DNA of 64,000 nucleotides from positions 138,489-202,488 of the forward strand of contig BDSI01000078.1 in the NCBI GenBank assembly GCA_003117195.1, given 5' to 3'. The position numbers and the translations under genes are program-made. The stretch comes from Eudorina sp. 2006-703-Eu-15. Taxonomy: Eukaryota > Chlorophyta > Chlorophyceae > Chlamydomonadales > Volvocaceae. A model generated the notes under the pieces. That model saw only the letters and a program-made list of their open reading frames with translations, ran no database searches and was not told the DNA's origin. This document shows positions 1 to 13,304 of this stretch, one piece after another (the stretch's first letter is position 1; every line of letters starts with the position of its first letter).

Positions 1-1
1 C

Positions 2-530
2 AAACGCCCGCACGACAGCGGCGACGAGCTCACGGGGGGCGGCGGCGGCGGCGGCGGCGGCACCGCATCCGGCTCCCGGGGAGCCGGCGGTGGGCTCCCC
101 GGGACGCCTGGCGGCGGCGGCGGGGGCCGCGATAGCGCTGAGCCCGCCGATACTCCCGAGGACATATTGCCAATCCCGCCGCCGCCGCTGCCAGTGCCGA
201 TGCCGCTTGCCGCGACGGCCGTACGACACGAGGCCATAGTCCGTAGTGACCCGTTGCAAGATCCGTTCCTAGAGACCCTCACTGCCGCCGCCGCCGGCGG
301 CGGCGGCGGCGGGGGCGGCGGCGTCGGCGGCAGCAGCAGCGCCGAGCGGGCCTTCCTGCAGCGCCTTCTCAACACTCTGCCAAGAGGCTCACAACAGCAG
401 CTGCTGCTGCCCCCACAGGCACAGTCCCCGGCGTCGTCGCCGCCTGCCGCGGAGCCCACGCCGCCGCCGGCACCGGCCCCTCGCGGCGGCAACGTCCATC
501 CCTGGAGCTCAGTGCGGACCGGAATGGCCG

Positions 531-562
<32 letters not shown>

Positions 563-1791
563 GGAGAGACAGACGCCCTCCCTACGCTGCCCCGCACCGG
601 CAGCGGTTTGGGCAGCGGTGGTGTGGGGAGCGGTTTGGGCACCGGCGGGCTACAACAGCCGTCGACTGAGGACGTTGCAGAGCGGCCTCTCGTCCGTCGC
701 CGGGTGCTTCATCAGCAGCCGACAGAGCCGTACCCGGGCTTCGGCGGCGAGACGCCGCCGCCGCTGCGACTGCCTATGGCAACCCCTCACCAGCAGCTGC
801 TGATGCAGCACTTCTCGCAGCCGCTGCCGCAGTACCCTGCCACCGCCGGCCGCGGTAGCGGTGCGGCTGCGCTGCGCCGAGGCCACCCGCCGGCCGCCAA
901 CGTCAGCGATAATGATGAAGAGATGGACGACAACGATTTCAGCGGCGAGCGGCCCGTGTCGGGCCGTCACGGGTCGGGACCGCTGCCGCCGTCCTCCCAG
1001 GCCGCGGCCGTACTGCAGCGCAGCCGCCCCGCGTGGCCGTCGGACGCGTGGAAGCCTTCCGCCGCCACGGCAGCTGCGGCGGCGGCGGCGGCGGCGCCGC
1101 CGCCGCCGCCGCCGCCGCTGCTTCTACACCCGCTGCACGCCAGCATGCTATCCCGCATGGCGCGCCTCCGGCGACTGGAGACGGAGCTGTCGGAAGCTGA
1201 CGACTCGCCGGAGAGGGTCCGCCGTGCAATCGCCCCGCCGCCAAGACTGTCGTTGGTCAGGGATACCGCCGGCGGCGAGCCGCCGCGGCTGCTGCCATCG
1301 AGCCCACGCGACCTGGAAGCATCCGCAGCGGACGAGGCCACGGATATGGACATCGACGTGGCCATGCACCTGCAGGGCGCGTTCCGCGGACCATTCACCG
1401 CCGGACTGAACGCAGCCACACTACATGGCCTAGGCCCTGCCGCTATGGCCGCGGCCGCGGCTGCAGCCGCCGCTGGCGGAGGCGGAGGAGGTGGCGGAGG
1501 CGGCGACGGCGGCGGCGTGTCGCAAGCGCAGGAGGCCTTTCTCCGCACCATGGCGACGGCGGCGGCGGGGCAGCAGCGCTACAACGCCGCCGCCGTAGCG
1601 ATGGCGATGGGGTTGCGTCGCTTTCACTCGCCGCAGGCTGACGTGGCAGAGGAGGAGGCGGAGCTGGAGGCGTTCTCGGAACAGCGACGGGAGGGCAGTG
1701 GCAGTGGCGGCGGGGCCGCGCCGGTCGTTGGTGGCTCTGGGACCTCACCGCCGCTGCATTACGTGCCCAAACAGCAGTCGCACCGACAGGC

Positions 1792-1823
<32 letters not shown>

Positions 1824-2449
1824 CGCAGGCGCAGCAAGAGCAGGAGCAGCAGCAGCAGCAGCAGCCGGAGCAGCCGCCGCAGCAGCAGCCGCTGCAGGCA
1901 CCTCCACAACTGCACTGGCGGCAGAGGTGGGTGCTTGCCGCCGCCAGAGACGAACAACACCAGCTGCAACAGCAGCAACAGCAGCAACAACAGCAACGGC
2001 AGCAACAGCAGCAACAGCAGCAAACCCGCCAGTCGGCCCACGCACCCGAAGAACCTCCGCTCGCACAATCGCCACCGTCTGCAGGGACGGCAGGGGCCGC
2101 AGCAGCGGCACGGGCAGCAGCAGCGGCAGGGGCAGCAGCAGCGACAGCGGCAGGGCCAGGGGCAGGGGCAGCAGTGAGACCGGCTGCACCGCAGCACCCG
2201 TCACAGCAGGCGGCCTCGACCGCTCTGGAGCGCAGCGAAGATTCGCGCGGCGACTTTGACTTTGAACTGCATCTCGCCCAGCAGCGCCTCGCCCAACGTC
2301 GCCGGATGGCTCATCATTTCCAACAACAACAGCAACAACAACTGCAACAGCAACAGCAGCAGCAACAACAACTGCAGCAGCAGCGGATGCTGTTGCAACA
2401 ACAGCAGCAGCAACAACAGCAGCAACAACAACAACAACAACAGCAGCAG

Positions 2450-2504
<55 letters not shown>

Positions 2505-2746
2505 GAGAGCAACAACAACAACAGCAACAGCAGAAGCAAAGACAGGATGTCTCTGCTGAGGGCCGTGAGGCGGAAATGGCGGATGTGTACGATGGAGATC
2601 GCGATGTGGCGCCAGATCTGCCGTACCGTCTGGCGTCGCCACCGCCCGGCCGGCGCCATATGGGCGCGAGACTGCACGGCGGGCCCCCTGGAGCTGGCTC
2701 TGGCGACTGGCAGCCAGACAACCTGCAGGCTCGTGTACAAGACTGA
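2..2746 (+). CDS. 3' part of a VARL (regA/rls-family) regulator gene, truncated by window edge
   Basis: The frame is open from base 2 to a TGA at 2744-2746, so the true start lies left of the window; the first in-frame ATG-like start at 167 is probably internal. The first residues, KRPHDSGDELT followed by a glycine run, match the segment directly after the VARL DNA-binding domain in the gene at 34515-39043, and the DNA there (2-60) differs from 37178-37236 at one base. The SAND-like domain itself would therefore lie upstream, outside the window. The visible part is a low-complexity tail of about 914 codons with G, A, P and S runs, acidic patches (DNDEEMDD), repeated long Q tracts and a more complex C-terminus ending NLQARVQD. 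Such tails are usual in VARL proteins, which are nuclear transcription regulators. Membership of a regA-type cluster is inferred from the match and from the second copy downstream on the same strand. Ortholog identity (regA, rlsA, rlsB or rlsC) is unresolved. Confidence 0.6.
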
Positions 2747-2826
2747 CCAGCTTCGCGTGAATGCTCGAACCGTGTGCCCGTTGCAGGCGTGGCAGGGTGT
2801 TGTGGCTGTTCGAAACTTTGAATTGT

Positions 2827-3418
<592 letters not shown>

Positions 3419-6400
3419 ATAATGGAGGATGTGGCAGACGGCTGGGCAGCCATCTTGTCTCGGTTTTGTTCTGACCCAACCTAAACCCTCGCCGTGCTCT
3501 ACCTGAACCCTAGCCGTGTTTAACTTCTTTACTGGACGTAACCGTAACTGACGTTACCTGTCGACCAACCGACAGCGAGAGACCTGACCGACCAGCTAAC
3601 GGTCTAATGGGCCCCATTGGGCTTCCCGCCAACGCGCGCTTGTCGTACCGTGTCGTGACGTGATTGTGTGTCGTCCACGCAACGAACCTCGCCAGGACAA
3701 CGTACTGGTTAGGGCTTCAAGAAGGAGCGCTCCCTGCTGTGCTGCGGTGCTTGCTCCTGTCCGCGGGGGCACACGCGGGCAGGGAACGTGGATAGATGCC
3801 TGCCCGTGTCGCTTCGTCGGCGTTGGGGGAGAGAAGACGGAGTCGCCAGTGCGCATGCCAATGCATGACCTGATCACGCTTCAGGTGCTCCGTCAAAGAT
3901 GAAACCAGACCTGCGCGCCAGTGGGCCAAATGCCGCCGTCCTTGCACGGCCGTAGCGGCGAGCTGCCCTGGCGAGTGGCGGCGCCCTCCTGCATCCGGAG
4001 ATGCGTGCCGGCTGGTGTTGTTAATATGTGACAGATGCGATGCGATGAACAGCAGGCGGGACGAGAGCCGCGAGTACGGCGACGCGCGCCTCACCCCCGT
4101 CGGTCGGTGTCGTGTGTGGGAGATGCGGTCCGAGCGAGGGTGGTGACGGCCGGTGATCGCGCTTTGCCGACCGCCGGCGGGCGGGCCGCGCTCGCCGGCG
4201 GCCCTGCCTGCTCCTGTGACCGTGGATTTATCGGCGACTCCATTTTGATGCTGGGTAGGCAGAGCAGTGGGATCCTGCATCGTTGATTCATATTGAAGCC
4301 GGCCGCTGCTACAGCTGCAGCTACAGCTGCAGCGGCAGCCGCGGCGGCGGCGGTGGCGGTGACGGTGGCGTTGGCGACAGGAACAGCACCTTTCTGTTGT
4401 GTGTTGTGGGAGCACGGGTGGCGGTGGTGGCAAGGGTGGCTGGTAACTGCTACAGCAGCCGACGGCGGATCGGGCGCATTCGGTTTTTCCGGCCGTTCCC
4501 GGTGGTCAAACACTCGACTGCAACACGCCGCACCGCACAGTGCTGTGCACTGCACTGCACAGCGCCGCGCCACGCGTGAGCCGCGACGCCAGGTTTGCAC
4601 GCATCATACCAGTCCCTCAAACGGCGTTTCCAACGGCTAACCGGGCGGCTGTCTCGCCGGTTTATGTCACCCGGAAGCGGTATTAAATTAGTAATGTTGG
4701 AGAGAACTACATTCTCTGACACATGCTGTCCCGAGAATCCAGAATGACCATCTTCCTGTTGACGTACATGTTGTACTGCGCCGGACTGTACTGCGCCGGA
4801 CTGTACTGCATGGCCGTTCCGCGGACCGGGTGGCGGGGGAGTTGGGCAGGCGCTTTGGCCCGCTTACCCTGGCCAGGGGACGTGGCAACTGGCGGGTAAT
4901 TCTTGGGTTGTGCGTATGGCCTGAATTTCGGGGATCCGGGCCCGATGCGCCCGGAGACGATGGAGATGCCCCAACGAACGGAACACAGCCGGCGGGGAGC
5001 CGGGGTTCAAACAGCGTTTGCTAAGTGGCCTTCAACGTTCGGACTATCACGCGACAGGAAGCGGTATTACTGAGGCCAGGGTATTTCGTTGTGGGTGACA
5101 AACAGCAGGCTGCAATCAACAGTAGGGCGCGATCCAGTTGTGCGGCAGGGCGGGGTAAAAGTCATTACAAGCCTGGGAGTTGCCCGAGACCAGGTAGGGA
5201 GGGGCGAACGAGCCGGGCCGGGCCCGACGGCAGGGAGCTCGGGGGCAGGACGCCGCGGCTTGCTTGCCTCATCCGCTGGTGGGGACACGCGGCGCCGATA
5301 CTGCGGCCGCTGCTGACTTTTCTCTACATGTTGACGCATGGTGGCGCGATCGATGCTCTTGCTTTGCCGCCGTGGCAGCGATTCTGCTGATGGTGGTAGC
5401 ACGGCGGCGGTTCACTGCTAGTCGTTTCACAAGTCGTAACAAGTGCCTGCTGGATTGACCACTGGCTGTGATGAGTTACCGGGTGGAGTTGAACCTGACA
5501 GACCATCTACCTCTCGTGCTTTGTCGGGCTTCACAAGATCTGTCCGTCCATCTCGAAAGGCACCGCCGCCGCACCTCCAAATGACATATCCGACGGGTTA
5601 CGGATACAGTGCTGTACGGCCCGTATGCTGTACGGCATGTGCGTGATTTGACGATGTCGATACCATGACAGGCCATCTCATGCGTGTGTGGGAAACTGGG
5701 GCGGATCCGGTAGCCCTGTGATCGCCATGTGTTGGGTTTGTGATCGGCCTGTCGGGTTTGTGATAGCCCTTTGTTGGGTTTTGATTCGTGACCGATACGT
5801 GACCGATACGTTTATTAGTCAGGAGGGCGTCATCAGCATGGCGAGTGCGGGTATGCGTGCGTGTGTGTGTATATGTGAGTATGTGTGTGAGTATGTGTGT
5901 GAGTATGTGTGTGAGTATGTGTGAGAGTATGTGAATGAATGAACGTTACAGCGGACCCCAAAGGGATCACCGGTGTATCCCAGGGCAAGCCCCAGCAGGC
6001 CCCACCGCCAAGGCGGCAGGATACCTCCACACCTCAACGTCGCACCCAGTATGTGTGTGTATGTGTGTGCAAGTGTGCAAGTGTGCAAGTGTGCAAGTGA
6101 TCCCTGCTGGTCAGGGGACGGACGGTGTGGCAAGTAAGGCAGCAGGCGCAAGGCCGGCAAGCCGGCAGGCGCGCGAGCAGTAGTTACACGCCGTCGCGCG
6201 AACTGTTGCAGGGCAGCTTGCCTAGGTCAAGCGCGCGCGGCAACCATCCTGCCGCCCGCTACACAGTGAAGAGTGGTGAGACACGCTCACGCCGCATCCC
6301 TCCTTCCCCCGCCGGCGTCGCGCGGATTGTACCGTCTTTGGCCGCAATCCACAGATCCTTCCATCGGAACGTACCAGGCCGCACACGTACATGCATGCGC

Positions 6401-8968
6401 TCAGCAGGCCCTGGCGATCCTGCAATGTGTGTGTACCTCCACGGAGTCTTCCTTTGTGCGCGTTCACGGCGTCTTGCCTAGTGCGCCTCCACAGCAGGCT
6501 CTTCCTGTTCGCCGCAGGAGATGGGAGGTCGCCATCTGGACCAGCAAGGGCTGTAGGTTGCGCAGTTGGGCCGGTTGGGCGAACGAACAGGGGGCGGGCG
6601 CGCTGCACAAGATGCCGAGGGCCATCGTTGAAACGAACCCTACGTTACCAACGTGTCGTAGGCCCGTGGCAGCGGCTGGACATCTGCCGCGGAGAGATTG
6701 TTTTTCTAATGTAAGGATTCGGATACGCAGACATCGGTTGTCTGCATTCACGTATGCGTTTAGTCCCTACGAGTCTGGACGCAGATCTCCCAAGAACTCT
6801 TAGAGCTTGCTAGCGGCGTTGCCTGCGAGAGCTCCCATAGCAGAGCTCAAAGGTTTTTGGGCGCTGGTATTTTGTGACGGCTGTGCGAGAGCCGCACAGG
6901 TGCAGTCGTGCGTGGTTTGCCTCAGGCAAAGGCGGAAAGGAGCTGCCTGGACTTACATTACCCGTCAAGCAAATCGGAGGGCCCATCTCGGCTGTGCCTT
7001 GAATGAAATTCAGGAGTTGCATGAAATTCCGGACGCGAAGCTGCGCGGAACTCTACGCGAAACCCTATGCGGAACTGCTGCTCATGTGAGGCCATGTGAG
7101 GACGACCTCGCCTTTCGCTTCGTTCACATCACAGCGAGCCGCAGCGTAAGGAACGGAGACCCTGCGCCTGCCGCCCAAAGCAGCTCGGTTGTTTTCCACA
7201 AAAGGAGCACCGCAACTGGCCGCGTGTCGCCTGCGCAAGGCCAGAAAGGGCCAGAAACAACGATTCGGCGAGCAGGAACGGGCAGGAGCGCCCAGGTCCA
7301 TTCGCTGCAGGACGTAGGCGAAACAACAAGTCCCTCGGCACGCGCAAGGCCCGGAATAGCGTAATCGCCTCTCCGTACAGAATCCCAGTACAATGCAGCC
7401 TTCGCAAAAAATTGGGATGTAGGAGTGACGTGCAGGATAGTTTTGATTGCTGGACAGCGAAGCCGGGCGCACAAGCAGCAGATTGTGTCTTTGGGCCATG
7501 TTTCTGGCGTCCAGGAGGGCAGCATTCCACCAGTGAGGTAAGATTATGGATTCTTGATTTGATTTGAGGCAGCAAGAAGGCACGCTGGAGTGGCCATTCT
7601 CATGTAACGGCACGTAACGTTGAGGGCCCAATTCGACAGCAAGAAATTCATCTTTCAACACAAAGGCCGTACTACTTCTTCGTGTTATCATAATACATTT
7701 TTCGTTTACATCCGACACTTCCAATCAGCGTGTTGGCGAAGGACGGCGACTTGACAGAATTGCAGGTGTTCATGCGGAGAACATAAATACATTCTATTGC
7801 ATACATAACAATTATTTCTTTCAGTGACAGCAATGTTAGCGCAAGGTTTCGAGAGCAGCGGCAGGGCGGCCACTCTGCTTGTCGTGTCCTGAGGTTTACA
7901 AGATCCAAAGCAGAGTTCAAGACAAAAGGATAACAAAATATAAGGGTTGCGCCAATCAATCTCTTGAAAACGGTACATATCAAGTACTTAGGAAGCGTAA
8001 CGGCGACCACCGCAGTGGACGCACATGACAAATGGATAATATGCATTCATGCTCAGCAAATAGTCCAGAACGTCGCCTATAGTATGCACAGCTTGTTGTG
8101 TATTTGTGCTGGGTGCCGATGATCCTTGAGTTACTGTTACGGGTTTTCAGGATCAATCTCACAGCCCTACAACGATAAACAATTAAATACCTGCCACACG
8201 ATGTTTATTTTGTTGTTGTCGTAATGGATCTGTAGAGCAGCCTGCCAGTGGGCATCCGGCCTGGTTTCATGAGACCGCGGCCGGCGGTAATGCACTTTGC
8301 TCGCCGCGTTGGTCCCAATGGCAGCACTTCATAGACAGAAGGACAACAATATCTGCACTGGGCATCTTTATGCCTTATCCGCGTGTGATATCCAGGTACT
8401 CCGGCCGAGCTGTTTCGTGGCGCCATGCGCGCTGGCCGACGTCTCGCTGTGCGTTTCGCGTCTGAGCAGCCGGGTGCAGCTGTGAAAGCTACGCTCGGGC
8501 CTAGAGCTGCTGATATTATGCTGCAGGCGTTCCTGTTGGTGGCGGGTGTGGGTAATGGTAGTAACCGTTACACCGTGGGTGGGTGGGTGTCCACGACTGC
8601 ACACCTGCCGTTTCCAACATCCGGCAGATTCCTCCATGTCCATCCAGTAGCGGCATCGTGAAACTCGCGTCGTGAGTGGCCCTCATCACGTTCCGTACCG
8701 TAGCTGTTGAGCAAGCGCGTCTTCCCACTGCTCCATGCATGCCACACACATGTGCCACGGTACTTCCAAGGCCATGTGATCTAGTCGCTAGCTTCCAGGC
8801 ACGCGCGCCTCGGTAGCTAGCCCGCCGCAGTGAACCCGTCGAGACGACGTCATTGCCGTGCCTGCGTCGTACCAGGCCACGTACACACCGTGAGGTAACC
8901 GTGTCCGCGACCGGTCCAGGCCCAAGTTTTCATGCAGTGGATGCCAAGGCAGGGTTACATCTGGCAAC
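3419..8968. other. Intergenic region without a supportable gene
   Basis: No frame here shows a recognisable domain or coherent splice structure. It holds a 15-bp tandem near 4770-4812, a 12-bp GTGTGTGAGTAT array (5870-5932), a dispersed-repeat copy (5933-6020), an 8-bp GCAAGTGT array (6068-6099) and an AT-richer stretch at about 7380-8250. An open frame at 6807-7364 has two CxxC pairs but nothing else to support it. Confidence 0.6.
5933..6020 (+). mobile_element. Dispersed repeat family A, copy 1
   Basis: It starts GAATGAATGAACGTTACAGC and continues with GCGGACCCCAAAGGGATCACC and a GCAAGCCCCAGCAGGCCCC segment. It is close to the copies at 16244-16335 and 28677-28711 and shares its core GTTACAGCGGACC with shorter copies elsewhere. 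It is short and non-coding, so it is probably a MITE or SINE-like element or part of one. No target duplication was identified. Confidence 0.7.
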
Positions 8969-11900
8969 GTGCCGCAACCGAAAGCCAATGTCCTTAGTCA
9001 GTTTTCGCACCATAAAATCTTTAATGCAGTGCAGTCCCGTATAAAGTTACTGAGAGAGGAAGGGGAACAGCTCCGGCGTCGGCCACGGGCGCAATGGCTG
9101 CGGGAAGGGGAGCGGCCGAACCGAGCCCTCACGGCCCTGGCCAAGCCACCCCACGACCCCAGGCGCAGGAAATGGTAGCTGGGCTTAGGGAAAAGAACGG
9201 GATCTTGGTTACAACAGCGAATAAATTGCCGCAGGTGGTCGTGGACTACTGGGGGACGATTTGCCAGGCCCCGGTGAATGTGACAGCGGGATCAAGTGCT
9301 GCAGGCCCTGCGACACCGTAACTTGCGGATACCAGAGGACCAAGCGGCAAACATCGGCTCGATGGAGGTCGGTGTCGGCGACTGAGGCAGGAAGCGTCTT
9401 GAAAGCGCCACGCCCCGGGAAATCGCCCGGGTGGGACGGTATTCCGGGCGAGCTGTACAAGGGATACCGGGCGAACTTTGCAGACGTGTTGGCGAATCTT
9501 TTCACGGCAATCGGAACCCTCGGGCGAACATCGGACGGGTTCCTGGACGGGATCATCACCATTCTGTATGAGAAAAAATCGGGGGCAACGGCACATGCCG
9601 GGTAGCTACCGGCCGATTACGCTGCTGTGCACGGACTATCGCATCCTAGCAAAGGTGCAGGCCAACCGCCTGGGCTCAGCCCTGGGTAAGGTTGTCACCC
9701 TGGAACAGCTGGCGTTCCTCCCGGGGAGGCTAATAGGCGCAAACGTGCTGTTTCTACGGTACCGGCCCCAACTGCTGGCACAGCAGGGCCGGTCCGGCTG
9801 CATAGCTTTCCTTGATGTTGCGAAAGCGTACGACACCCTAGACCGACCCTTCCTCATGGGTTGCGTGGACGCGATGGGGGCCAGCGAGGGACTGATGAAG
9901 TTGACCCCTACCCTCCTGTCGGAGACATCTGCGAAAGCAGTGGTGAACGGGTACAAGTCGGAGCTAGTCCCCATGACGGCGGGGGCCAGGAAGGGTTGCC
10001 AACTAGCACTACGTCTATATTTGTTTGAGGCACAGGCGCTGCTGTATGTGCTGGCTTCAGCAATGCGGTGTATGGATCAAGAAATAGCCGCAGGATACCG
10101 TAGTGATCTCACAACGGCGATGCAGTTCGCGGATGACACGGAAGTTGTACTGGAGGATACCCACGCAGTAGCTCCGATCCTGGAATGCATATATGGATGC
10201 GTACGCGAAGGCCTCGGGTCAGCAACTGAATCTCGTCAAGGTGGAGCTCTTGGTGGTAGGGGCGGTTGACGAATCGGGCGCAGCCGCGATGGAAGAGGGT
10301 CAGGAAGTCGCAGGGCTGCAGATTGTTCACCGCGCCACCGCGCTCAACCTCCCCTTCACAGACCCAGGAAGGGACGATGAGCTGGACTGGAGGGCGCAAG
10401 GGGAAAGGTGAAGGAGCGCTTCCAGGCGTTATTGCGGTTATCCCTGTCGATATTCGGAAGGGCATAACCAGCGGCAGCATATGGACTGCAGCGAGTGACG
10501 TGGCACGTGCGTGGAGCACGGCGGATTACCGCCTCAGAGCGAGAGTGTGGCCTGGGAGAAGTTGGCGGCTCGCTTAATCGATTGAGGGCGTCGGCCCCGA
10601 CGACGCAGAACGGAGGGCAACCGGCGGGGGTTCCGAAATCGTTGTTGGCAGGGCACCCGACGGGGGGAAGGTTTGAGGCACTACCCCTGCTGGAGCATGC
10701 GCGGGCCAGATGGGCAGGGTGGGCTATCCGCTTCATCCTGGGGCCCAAGGGCGGGGCAGACGCCCCCTGGCGGCGAATTCTGCTCGAGTTCCTGCGCGGA
10801 GCGATACCCGGTTTTGAGCCAATCATGGCCTTGAAGGCGGCCAATGAGGGACCCTGGATGAATTGCCCCGGGCTGCCGGAGAGGGTGAATCGGGTAGCAA
10901 GGGCGCTGAGTGCCCTCCCGCCGGTGATAGATGTCCGTGACGGAACCCCTAACGCCAGCCAGGGGGTTGGTGCTGTAATGCACCGCTGTGGGGTAATCAC
11001 TAGGACTGCCAGAAGGCGAGCGACCCGGGCTCGAAGGTAGGCAAGTCGCCCTTGTCAAATGCCTGTCGTTGAGGACCGTTGGGCATGCGGTTCGAGCTTT
11101 GTCCGGGCTCCGGGGCACGAAGGACGGATGGGAAAGGAGCGCGGACGCGATGCCCCCGACAGCCCGAACCCAGTGACAGCGTCGACGGGATTGGGCCGTT
11201 TTTGTAGGGGTTTACGCGCCGACGGGTGGCAGGAGTGGAACCTATGGTTGGAGTGCGAGGCGGCCCTGGAGGCGCTTCGACAGGACATCCCCTCTAGGTG
11301 GTGGGAGGCCACCGAGGGGACCATGGGGCCCACCGAGGCGAAACCCCCGGGATGGGAGGAAGTCAGGGATATGCTGGTGGTGAGGCGCATGGGGTGAAGG
11401 CTACAAAGTTGGCACTACACGAGTACACCGTGCGGTATGGCACGGCGCTTTACTTGCACAGGCTGGGGAAGGGCGAGGCGTGCTGCGCACACGCGCTTTG
11501 TCCCCTGTGAAGCGCTAGGGGTACAGGATGCTGCACCCCAAGTGCCGAGGATGGTTTCCAGGGTGACTGAAAACATGCAGAAGGTGTGGACGGCGGCCAA
11601 GTGGCAAACTTTTAATAAGGAGGTAGGCGTCCTGGCGACTGGCGGATGATGGAATCCCGATGCTGGGAAACTCCCACATGAGGGGGGAAGCGGTGGCCCT
11701 TTGCGGCTGCGGGACATACCCGGGAGCCGGGGCGGTGCGGCCAACGCCGCGGCAGCACCACTTTTGGGGCTGCGGGGTTAAATTGAAATCGGGGCTGCGG
11801 GGTGGCCCAAGCAGTTGTCGCGCAGATCGAGGCACGGTTAGGGTTGAGCATTCAAAGACAGCATGTGTGGCTCGCCCAGCCCACCACGGGGGTACAGCAG

Positions 11901-12087
11901 TGCGTCCGGGACTCAGGGCATTGTCATGTTGGCGACCACCGGCGCCATGGAAACGGGCCAGCGTGCAATGAGCGCCGCCAGGTCCTGGACCGCGGACGGT
12001 ACCCCTCGGCCAACGGTGGATGCTGAAGGGCTGTCCGCCCGGCGGGCAGTGGCAGATTTTTGAAGCCGGCTCTATGACTTCGCATAG
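8969..12087 (+). mobile_element. 5'-truncated, frameshifted LINE (non-LTR retrotransposon) with reverse transcriptase
   Basis: Several plus frames together spell out one degraded ORF2. In order: the linker before the RT (AQWLREGERPNRALTALAKP, about 9085-9145); a DYWGTICQAP segment (about 9240); PGKSPGWDGIPGELY (about 9415); then the longest open piece (to 10269) with RT motifs SYRPITLL, AFLDVAKAYDTLDR, a KGCQL box and the catalytic FADD. After frame shifts follow KASGQQLNL and VKERFQALLRL. Near 11700-11880 there is a zinc-finger-like segment with CGCG and HHFWGCG, and VWLAQP. The last frame ends RLYDFA at a TAG (12085-12087). At least five frameshifts make it non-functional. No endonuclease domain is visible, as expected of a 5'-truncated copy. 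The 3' UTR probably runs past the MITE at 12282. Clade assignment (L1-like) is tentative. Confidence 0.85.
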
Positions 12088-12281
12088 TTAGGAGCACCGA
12101 GGAAGGGCTGGTCAGAGGTGGGGGCTGCGCACCCCATACCCCATCTTCAAGGTGCAGGATGATCGTCTTGTGTGCCGTGGCCTTGTGCCGTCAGGCCAGG
12201 GTCATTAGCCGAAGCCCAGCTGAGTAGCTGTCAGGGCCTGATGACGGCTCGGCATATATCCTGCCACAGGGTATTCCCCAA

Positions 12282-12517
12282 CAGGGTGGCTATCTTAAGA
12301 TATGAATATATATTCGGCCGAAAATCTTGAGGTTTGATAGATACTTTCCCTTGGGAGAAAAATGAGGTTTTAGATACTTATGGCCTCTCGCGCGGGGAAA
12401 AGCCCCCTTGAGTAGATAAAATGCCGGCAAAAGCTCCCTCCGACAGATACTTTCAGCATGATTGGGCAAGGAGTTTCTCCGGCCGTAGATACTCTGCAAA
12501 ATAAGATAGCCACCCTG
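12282..12517. mobile_element. hAT-type MITE 1 (236 bp)
   Basis: The terminal inverted repeats are CAGGGTGGCTATCTTA and its exact complement TAAGATAGCCACCCTG. The 8-bp sequence TTCCCCAA flanks it on both sides (12274-12281 and 12518-12525), a perfect target-site duplication of the length typical of hAT transposons. There is no coding capacity. The motif AGATACT occurs four times inside, possibly transposase-binding subterminal repeats. It is inserted just downstream of the LINE, probably in its 3' UTR. Confidence 0.93.
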
Positions 12518-13192
12518 TTCCCCAACCCCCTCGCCGTCAACCCGACTGCTGGATTTTTTGAGGGGGAGTGCACTTTGCCAGCACGCGGCGCAGACATTGG
12601 GCGGGTTGTGGCACCCGCAAGGATTCGAATTCGGGTGGGCAAGTTCCGGGTCCCTGGCAGGCTCGCCATACTGATCGTACTGCGCCGGACAAAGGCATTC
12701 CGCGGATGGGGATTCTGGGGATCTTCCGGCTGATATATCCTGCTGAAGTGTTAAGCTGCTACCGAGCTTCGCACGTCTGGGCGTAGAGCTGTTAACCTGA
12801 CTGAGGCGTCCACCAGCTGCTGTCGGTTGACGGCGCCACAGAATTGCCGTGCCGTCATCGGTGCACGACATAGTAGTGGGTCGCGGGTGGACGGGGCGAC
12901 TGTGTGCTCTATGGACCATTGGCGCCCGTGATAGGGTTGGGAGGATTTTTCGACCCGGTGGGACCGTACGGGCAGGCCCCTGATGGTGGCTCGCGAGCCC
13001 CTGTTGCCTTCCAAGACTACGGGCCACCGCCGGAGACGTGACCCCGCCTTGGCTGGGGTGGTGGTTCGCTAATAGGGACGCCCTGGTGGCTAATAACTCC
13101 CCCTGAGCGGGCGCTTTATCCCTGGCTGCGGTTGGTTCTCAGGAACGGGGTGCGTGGTTCCCTGGTAGTATGGGCACGGGGAGTGTTTCGGT

Positions 13193-13250
13193 GCACTTGT
13201 GGAGCCTGCTGTCCGGTGCGCCATGGTGGCGCAGTTTCGTTTATGCAGTG
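13193..13250. repeat. Dispersed repeat family D, copy 1
   Basis: A segment beginning GCACTTGTGGAGCCTG and ending TTCGTTTATGCAGTG is nearly identical to 17054-17108, with a 3-base indel and few substitutions. It abuts an inverted family A core, so the two may be parts of one larger transposon. Confidence 0.75.
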
Positions 13251-13254
13251 CATA

Positions 13255-13304
13255 GTGAGGAAGCTTTGGCTGTCACTGATGACTCTAGCGGGGTCCGCTG
13301 TGAC
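13255..13304 (-). mobile_element. Family A core, inverted copy
   Basis: Reads GTGAGGAAGCTTTGGCTGTC, then a GATGA...GGGGTCCGCTGTGACA block. This is the reverse complement arrangement of 17471-17527 and nearly the same as 55131-55182. Confidence 0.7.

Noticed and set aside
6807..7364. 185-codon plus frame with CDGC and CVVC pairs
   Set aside because: Two CxxC pairs could suggest a zinc finger, but there is no second motif, splice context or neighbour to support a gene.
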